64,000 nt of DNA, taken from Lachnospiraceae bacterium UBA7093. Lineage in GTDB: Bacteria; Bacillota; Clostridia; Lachnospirales; Lachnospiraceae. The DNA lies in contig DKYT01000064.1 in the NCBI GenBank assembly GCA_002492465.1, positions 3,206 through 67,205 of the forward strand, read 5' to 3'. Below are positions 59,975-64,000 of the stretch, in pieces. A program made the position numbers and the translations under genes. How positions within the stretch are numbered: the stretch's first letter is position 1; every line of letters starts with the position of its first letter. The notes under the pieces were generated by a model. The model had not been told where the DNA came from and searched no databases. It was given only the letters and a program-made list of their open reading frames with translations.

Positions 59975-60361
59975 TTATTCCCCCTTTATGGTTCCAGGCA
60001 AAATCTGTTTTCCGTCGTGCCAGATCCGTTCCAGATCGTAAAAGAGGCGGTTTTCTTTATCAAAGATATGAACCATGATATCTCCGAAATCAAGGAGCAC
60101 CCAGTTAGCCGTATTGTACCCCTCGATCTGTTTCATGGGATAACCTGCTTTTCCAAGGGCTTCCTCCACTGCATCGGAAAGCGCCTGAATCTGATTTCGA
60201 TTGCTTCCGTTTGCAATGATGAAATAATCCGCAATCACGGATACGCCGCTGATATCGATTACTCTGATATCCTCCGCCTTTTTTTCTTCCAGCGCTTCGA
60301 TTGCCTTTGCCGCCATTTCTTTTACCTGTTCCAGGGACAGATTTTCCATTTTTTTCATCAT
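59975..60361 (-). CDS. rsfS: Ribosome silencing factor RsfS
   Basis: 128 residues. RsfS/Iojap pattern: ALEEKKAEDIRVIDISGVSVIADYFIIANGSNRNQIQAL and the YNTANWVLLDFGDIMVHIFDKENRLFYDLERIW end. It binds L14 and blocks subunit joining when nutrients are low. ATG repeats at 60361, 60358 and 60349 make the exact start ambiguous; the first overlaps the yqeK stop. Confidence 0.95.
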   Translation of the reverse strand: MMKKMENLSLEQVKEMAAKAIEALEEKKAEDIRVIDISGVSVIADYFIIANGSNRNQIQALSDAVEEALGKAGYPMKQIEGYNTANWVLLDFGDIMVHIFDKENRLFYDLERIWHDGKQILPGTIKGE

Positions 60362-60945
60362 TCCTTCTCTTTCTTTTGATTTTCTAAATAATAGTCATAG
60401 GTCTGCCGGGTCATAACGTCCACCGGGCTGTCTATGCTTTCGAGATATTTCAATGTATCCCGGAGAATCCCCAGAAGCGCCTGATCCAGATTCTGAAAGG
60501 CAAGCTGACGGATCCGGGTCAGGTTGGGCGCCTGTTTTCTCCCGGGTTCAATGTAATCCGCAATGTAAATAATCTTTTCCAGCAGGGACATCCCGGGGCG
60601 CCCGGTGGTATGGTTTGAAATGGCATTGAGAATATCCTGATCCTGGATATGATACTGTTTTCTGGCAATATAACACCCTGCCTTGGCGTGAAGCAAAAAG
60701 GGGTTTTTCCTTTCGATCTCGCTGATGGGGATATGGTGCTTTTCACAGATGGATAGCTTTTTCTCGTTGCTGATACATTTTGCACAATCATGTAAAAGTC
60801 CTGCAAGCTGTGCCTTTTCCAGATCCCCCTGATATCGCATGGCAAGAGCGGCCGCCGTATAGGCAACGCCCAGGGTATGCTCAAAGCGTTTGGCATCCAG
60901 CTCCTTTTCCAGTTTTTTTCTGATGTTCTTAAAATCCGCTTTCAT
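60358..60945 (-). CDS. yqeK: YqeK-type HD-domain phosphohydrolase (Ap4A hydrolase)
   Basis: 195 residues from ATG 60945 behind GGAGAAG. HD-domain ligands: H in RFEHTLGV, HD in GLLHDCAKCIS, and D in YIADYIEPGR. The family cleaves diadenosine tetraphosphate symmetrically. It is placed between nadD and rsfS as in most Firmicutes. Confidence 0.9.
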   Translation of the reverse strand: MKADFKNIRKKLEKELDAKRFEHTLGVAYTAAALAMRYQGDLEKAQLAGLLHDCAKCISNEKKLSICEKHHIPISEIERKNPFLLHAKAGCYIARKQYHIQDQDILNAISNHTTGRPGMSLLEKIIYIADYIEPGRKQAPNLTRIRQLAFQNLDQALLGILRDTLKYLESIDSPVDVMTRQTYDYYLENQKKEKE

Positions 60946-60967
60946 TTCTTCTCCAACCATATAAGGA

Positions 60968-61579
60968 TTATAGCCCTTGGTAAAGTTTATTTTCTTCAAT
61001 ATAGGCAAGCACCTTTTCAGGAATCAGATACCGTACAGATTTATGTTCCCGGATCCTTTGTCTGATCTCAGAAGAGGAAATATCCATAAATCTTGCGGGA
61101 AGAATTCTGATGTCCCCATGATATTCATAAATCAGATGGGATGCGATTTTTTTCATTTTTTCCTCTGTACCGGTGCCCCGCACAGCGGCGGCAATGATAC
61201 AGTTTTGCAAAATAAAAGCCGGATCCTTCCAGGTTTCCAGGGTGAGCAGATTATCCGCACCCAGAATAAAATAATACCTGGCGTCGGGATGCAGCGCCAT
61301 GAGCTGGGCTAGGGTATCGCGGGTGTAGGTTGGTCCCTGCCGCTCCACCTCAAGCATGGATAACGAAAAATAAGGATTGCCCTCCAGCGCAAGCTCTGTC
61401 ATTTGCGCTCTTATTTCGCCTGCCGGTATAGCGGAATCTTTCTTCATATAAGAGTTACCGCTGGGCATGAAAATAATCTCGTCCAGCCCCAGAATCTCTC
61501 TGGCATCTTCTGCCAGAATTAAATGCCCGTTATGAATGGGGTTGAAGGTTCCGCCTAAAATTCCGATTTTTTTTCCCAT
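60968..61579 (-). CDS. nadD: Nicotinate-nucleotide adenylyltransferase
   Basis: 203 residues from ATG 61579. Nucleotidyltransferase motif GGTFNPIHNGHL, and ISSSEIRQRI near the end. It makes deamido-NAD from nicotinate mononucleotide. A TTG at 61588 is too close to AAGGAAGG to be used. Confidence 0.94.
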   Translation of the reverse strand: MGKKIGILGGTFNPIHNGHLILAEDAREILGLDEIIFMPSGNSYMKKDSAIPAGEIRAQMTELALEGNPYFSLSMLEVERQGPTYTRDTLAQLMALHPDARYYFILGADNLLTLETWKDPAFILQNCIIAAAVRGTGTEEKMKKIASHLIYEYHGDIRILPARFMDISSSEIRQRIREHKSVRYLIPEKVLAYIEENKLYQGL

Positions 61580-61603
61580 ATCTGCCAATCCTTCCTTTTA
61601 TTT

Positions 61604-61891
61604 TTAGGGAAGTTCTATTTTTTTATTATTTTTACTCTCCTTGTACAGTACGATTTTTTTCCCGATCACCTGTACCAGCTGAGATCCGGTTCTTGCCGCA
61701 AGGGCTTCCGCTATCTGGTTTGGATCCTCCAGGCAGTTTTTCAGTACTGCAATTTTTACCAGCTCTCTGGTATTAAAGGTTTCCCGGACCGCTTCCGTTA
61801 CCTCCGGACTCAGCCCTGACTTGCCGATCTGAAAGACAGGTTCGATCTTCATGGCAAGTCCTTTTAAATATGCACGTTGTTTGCTTGTCAT
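61604..61891 (-). CDS. yhbY: YhbY/CRS1-domain RNA-binding protein
   Basis: 95 residues. GxxG loop in FQIGKSGLSPEV, LVKIAVLKNC, and SQLVQVIGKKIVLYK. It associates with pre-50S ribosomal particles. It lies between obgE and nadD. Confidence 0.9.
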   Translation of the reverse strand: MTSKQRAYLKGLAMKIEPVFQIGKSGLSPEVTEAVRETFNTRELVKIAVLKNCLEDPNQIAEALAARTGSQLVQVIGKKIVLYKESKNNKKIELP

Positions 61892-61900
61892 TGGCGCCTC

Positions 61901-63196
61901 CTATTTATAATAGTCGAAGGATAAACCGTACATTCTGACGGTATCCCCCTCCTCTATGCCAAGTTCTTCCAGCTGGTCTAAAATACCGTTCAGCTTCAGG
62001 AATTTCTGGAAAAAGGTAAAGCCCTTCTCCGATTCCAGATTGGTATATCCCAGCATTTTTTCAATTCTGGGTCCTTCTACAACATATTCATCTGCTTGTT
62101 CGTCGTAGATGACAGTGTAAGGTTCGTTCGTATCCGGGAACATGAATTCCGGGAAAAATTCCTGTTCAAAAATAACCGGTTTGCCATCGGTGTGATCCAA
62201 CATGTTCCGCACATGATAGAGAAGCTCCTTTACGCCCTTTCCGCTGATGGCAGAAACAGGAAAGACCTGAATTCCCTTTGGCTCAAATTCATCCTTCAGC
62301 CTTTGAACAGAATCCTCCTCTCCCGGCGCCGGGAAAATCATATCGGTTTTGTTGGCAGCAATCACCTGGGGACGTTTTGCGATATCGGGATTGTAGGTTT
62401 CCAGCTCTCTGTTAATGGCATAGATATCGGAAACGGGATCCCGCCCTTCGGTTCCTGCGGCATCCACAATATGGATAATCACTCTGGTTCGTTCAATATG
62501 GCGCAAAAATTCAAACCCCAGCCCTATGCCCTCCGAGGCACCCTCAATCAGACCGGGAATATCGGCGATCACAAATCCCTTCGCATCCGGAAGATCCACC
62601 ACGCCTAAGTGAGGATTCAGAGTGGTAAAATGATAATTGGCAATTTTCGGTCTGGCATTGGAAACCTGGGTGAGAAATGTGGACTTTCCTACATTGGGAA
62701 ATCCCACCAGCCCTACGTCTGCAATCACCTTAAGCTCCATGAAAAGCTCCAGTTCTTTTGCCGGCTGACCGGGCTGGGCATATTTGGGCGCCTGCATGGT
62801 GCTGGTGGCATAATGCTGGTTCCCGTTGCCTCCATGCCCTCCTGGGAGGAGAACAAAACGCCTGTTTTCACCGGACATATCGGCGATCACTTTTCCGCTT
62901 TCCGCTTCCTTGACAACGGTTCCCTCCGGTACCTTTAAGATCAGATCGGCGCCGTTTTTTCCCCGGCAGTTGCGCTTGCTTCCGTTTTCGCCGTCTTCCG
63001 CGTGATACTTGCGTACATGGCGGTAATCCGTAAGAGTATTTAAACCGTCGTCCACTTCCAGGATAATACTGCCGCCGTTGCCCCCGTCTCCGCCGTCCGG
63101 TCCGCCGTTTGGCACATATTTCTCACGCCGGAAGGAAACATGTCCGTCTCCGCCCTTTCCGCTTCTTACGTAGATCCTAGCTCTGTCTGCAAACAT
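61901..63196 (-). CDS. obgE: GTPase ObgE/CgtA
   Basis: 431 residues. N-terminal Gly-rich Obg fold (GKGGDGHVSFRREKYVPNGGPDGGDGG), G domain with GFPNVGKSTFLTQV, TTLNPHLGVV, DIPGLIEGA, NKTD, SAISGKG, and the C-terminal OCT domain. It acts in 50S assembly and stress signalling. A strong terminator separates it from rpmA, so an attenuation step or own promoter is implied. Confidence 0.96.
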   Translation of the reverse strand: MFADRARIYVRSGKGGDGHVSFRREKYVPNGGPDGGDGGNGGSIILEVDDGLNTLTDYRHVRKYHAEDGENGSKRNCRGKNGADLILKVPEGTVVKEAESGKVIADMSGENRRFVLLPGGHGGNGNQHYATSTMQAPKYAQPGQPAKELELFMELKVIADVGLVGFPNVGKSTFLTQVSNARPKIANYHFTTLNPHLGVVDLPDAKGFVIADIPGLIEGASEGIGLGFEFLRHIERTRVIIHIVDAAGTEGRDPVSDIYAINRELETYNPDIAKRPQVIAANKTDMIFPAPGEEDSVQRLKDEFEPKGIQVFPVSAISGKGVKELLYHVRNMLDHTDGKPVIFEQEFFPEFMFPDTNEPYTVIYDEQADEYVVEGPRIEKMLGYTNLESEKGFTFFQKFLKLNGILDQLEELGIEEGDTVRMYGLSFDYYK

Positions 63197-63235
63197 CTCT
63201 TTTTCCTTTCGATTTTTTCAGATGCTTTCTCGTTT

Positions 63236-63274
63236 AAAAAAGGCTTTAAACAAAAACGTGTTTTGTTTAAAGCC
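63236..63274 (-). terminator. Strong terminator after rpmA
   Basis: Perfect 14-bp stem GGCTTTAAACAAAA (63242-63255) / TTTTGTTTAAAGCC (63261-63274); on the - strand a T6 run (63236-63241) follows. It ends the rplU-prp-rpmA transcript before obgE. Confidence 0.93.
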
Positions 63275-63287
63275 TGGCAAATTCGCA

Positions 63288-63572
63288 TTATTTTTCTACA
63301 GGGTACACGGAAGCCTGCTTTTTATCTCTTCCTTTTCTTTCAAATCTAAGTACGCCGTCTACCAGTGCGAACAATGTGTCGTCACCGCCGCGACCTACGT
63401 TGATGCCGGGATGAATCTTTGTTCCCCGCTGTCTGTATAAAATATTGCCTGCTTTTACGAATTGTCCATCAGCTCTCTTCGCACCCAATCTCTTGGATTC
63501 GGAATCTCTACCGTTTTTGGTAGAGCCAACACCCTTTTTATGAGCGAAAAATTGAAGGTTCAGCTTTAACAT
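63288..63572 (-). CDS. rpmA: 50S ribosomal protein L27 with Prp-cleaved N-terminal extension
   Basis: 94 residues. After the short prefix MLKLNLQFF comes the mature start AHKKGVGSTKNGRDSESKRLG. In Firmicutes the prefix is removed by the Prp protease after the second Phe, which is needed for a functional ribosome. Start 4 bp after the prp stop. Confidence 0.97.
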   Translation of the reverse strand: MLKLNLQFFAHKKGVGSTKNGRDSESKRLGAKRADGQFVKAGNILYRQRGTKIHPGINVGRGGDDTLFALVDGVLRFERKGRDKKQASVYPVEK

Positions 63573-63575
63573 GAT

Positions 63576-63905
63576 TTACACCTCCTCAAACTTAAGTTTT
63601 AAATACCTGCCGCCGTATTCTGATACGACGCCCTTTAATCCAAGCACCATGGAATCAAGAAGGAGCGTTCCTTTTTCATCGGGAACCGCTGAAAAACTAC
63701 AGTCAATGAGTCCTTTTTCTTCGTCACTGTTTACTGCCATCTGGGTGTCCGTCAATGCATCAAGTGAATTGATCGTATTGATTACCAGAATAGAAATGGC
63801 GCTGCACACAATGTCATTGCCTGCGCTGCCAAAGCCCGCGTGTCCCTTACAGGTTACTCTCTTATATTCCCCGTTTTTGGATTTTATAATCGTAATGTCA
63901 GTCAT
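63576..63905 (-). CDS. prp: Ribosomal-processing cysteine protease Prp
   Basis: 109 residues from ATG 63905, 4 bp after the rplU stop. Catalytic His in KGHAGFGSAG and Cys in NDIVCSAISIL. It cleaves the N-terminal extension of L27, encoded next. The conserved order rplU-prp-rpmA is intact. Confidence 0.95.
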   Translation of the reverse strand: MTDITIIKSKNGEYKRVTCKGHAGFGSAGNDIVCSAISILVINTINSLDALTDTQMAVNSDEEKGLIDCSFSAVPDEKGTLLLDSMVLGLKGVVSEYGGRYLKLKFEEV

Positions 63906-63909
63906 ACTC

Positions 63910-64000
63910 TTAAGCGTTGATCTTTTCAATCTTTACCTGTGTGTATGCTTGTCTGTGACCGTTTTTCTTATGATAACCGGTTTTTCTCTTATACTTGTAA
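63910..64000 (-). CDS. rplU: 50S ribosomal protein L21 (5' end outside window)
   Basis: Only the last 29 codons are visible on the - strand: YKYKRKTGYHKKNGHRQ followed by AYTQVKIEKINA and TAA. This is the conserved C-terminus of L21. The rest of the gene and its leader lie beyond 64000. Confidence 0.93.
   Translation of the reverse strand, partial: YKYKRKTGYHKKNGHRQAYTQVKIEKINA

Noticed and set aside
1..64000. CRISPR array, prophage, transposase or tRNA/rRNA genes
   Set aside because: I saw no regularly spaced repeats, phage structural genes, transposase motifs or cloverleaf-type sequences; the only recombinase is in a resident operon.

Overview
The window looks like a chromosomal segment of an anaerobic, low-to-mid GC Firmicute of the class Clostridia, most likely a member of Lachnospiraceae. 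The reasons are the gene content and order: mreBCD-PBP2-minCDE-rodA-mgsA, yggS-sepF, a stand-alone [FeFe] hydrogenase, FeoAB, YesM/YesN-type two-component proteins, Firmicute-type SOS control of a YneA-like protein and lexA, and an L27 with the Prp-cleaved N-terminal extension. Shine-Dalgarno sequences are strong (AGGAGG type), TTG and GTG starts are frequent, and surface solute-binding proteins carry lipoprotein signals. I see no tRNA, rRNA, CRISPR array, prophage or intact insertion sequence. The genus cannot be fixed from this stretch alone.

Layout. 1-1.6 kb: the end of an ABC-2/gliding-type export locus (GldG-like and DUF4340 proteins). 1.6-10.3 kb: a sensing and uptake system made of an AfuA/FbpA-like lipoprotein, a YesM-like histidine kinase, a YesN-like regulator, a second large binding lipoprotein, a fused two-domain permease and an ATPase with a large insertion. 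10.4-14.3 kb: feoAB and an [FeFe] hydrogenase. 14.3-20.9 kb: gltX, a UvrD-type helicase, a DUF1292 protein, a GH13-like protein that has lost most catalytic residues, and small proteins of unknown role. 21-31.6 kb: GtrA, an unknown protein, then miaB-mutS-mutL-miaA (tRNA modification and mismatch repair), a PLP lyase-family protein, DUF4321 and radC. 31.6-41.3 kb: cell shape and division (mreB, mreC, mreD, a PBP2 with a large insertion, minC, minD, minE, rodA), mgsA and a D,D-carboxypeptidase. 41.4-47.9 kb: a small P-loop protein, a HlyD-like protein, yggS, sepF, aroB, lspA, rluD and a cytidylate-kinase-like protein.

At about 48 kb the gene order changes. A 530-bp gene-free stretch holds a complex set of inverted repeats and a 35-bp palindrome whose halves match the XerD half of Firmicute dif sites. 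Up to this point almost every gene is on the + strand; beyond about 54 kb almost every gene is on the - strand; 48-54 kb is mixed (dtd, an AI-2E family transporter, a TtcA-like protein, a tyrosine recombinase, and the divergent yneA/lexA pair under apparent SOS control).

53.8-64 kb (- strand): a second cytidylate-kinase-like protein, a complete branched-chain amino acid ABC operon (livK, then terminator and second promoter, then livHMGF), and the conserved ribosome/GTPase block rplU-prp-rpmA // obgE-yhbY-nadD-yqeK-rsfS.

The observations most worth a second look are the ATPase insertion, the apparently inactive GH13 protein, the PBP2 insertion, the Asp-to-Glu change at the catalytic base of MgsA, the structured intergenic element at 48 kb, and the dif-like palindrome beside it.
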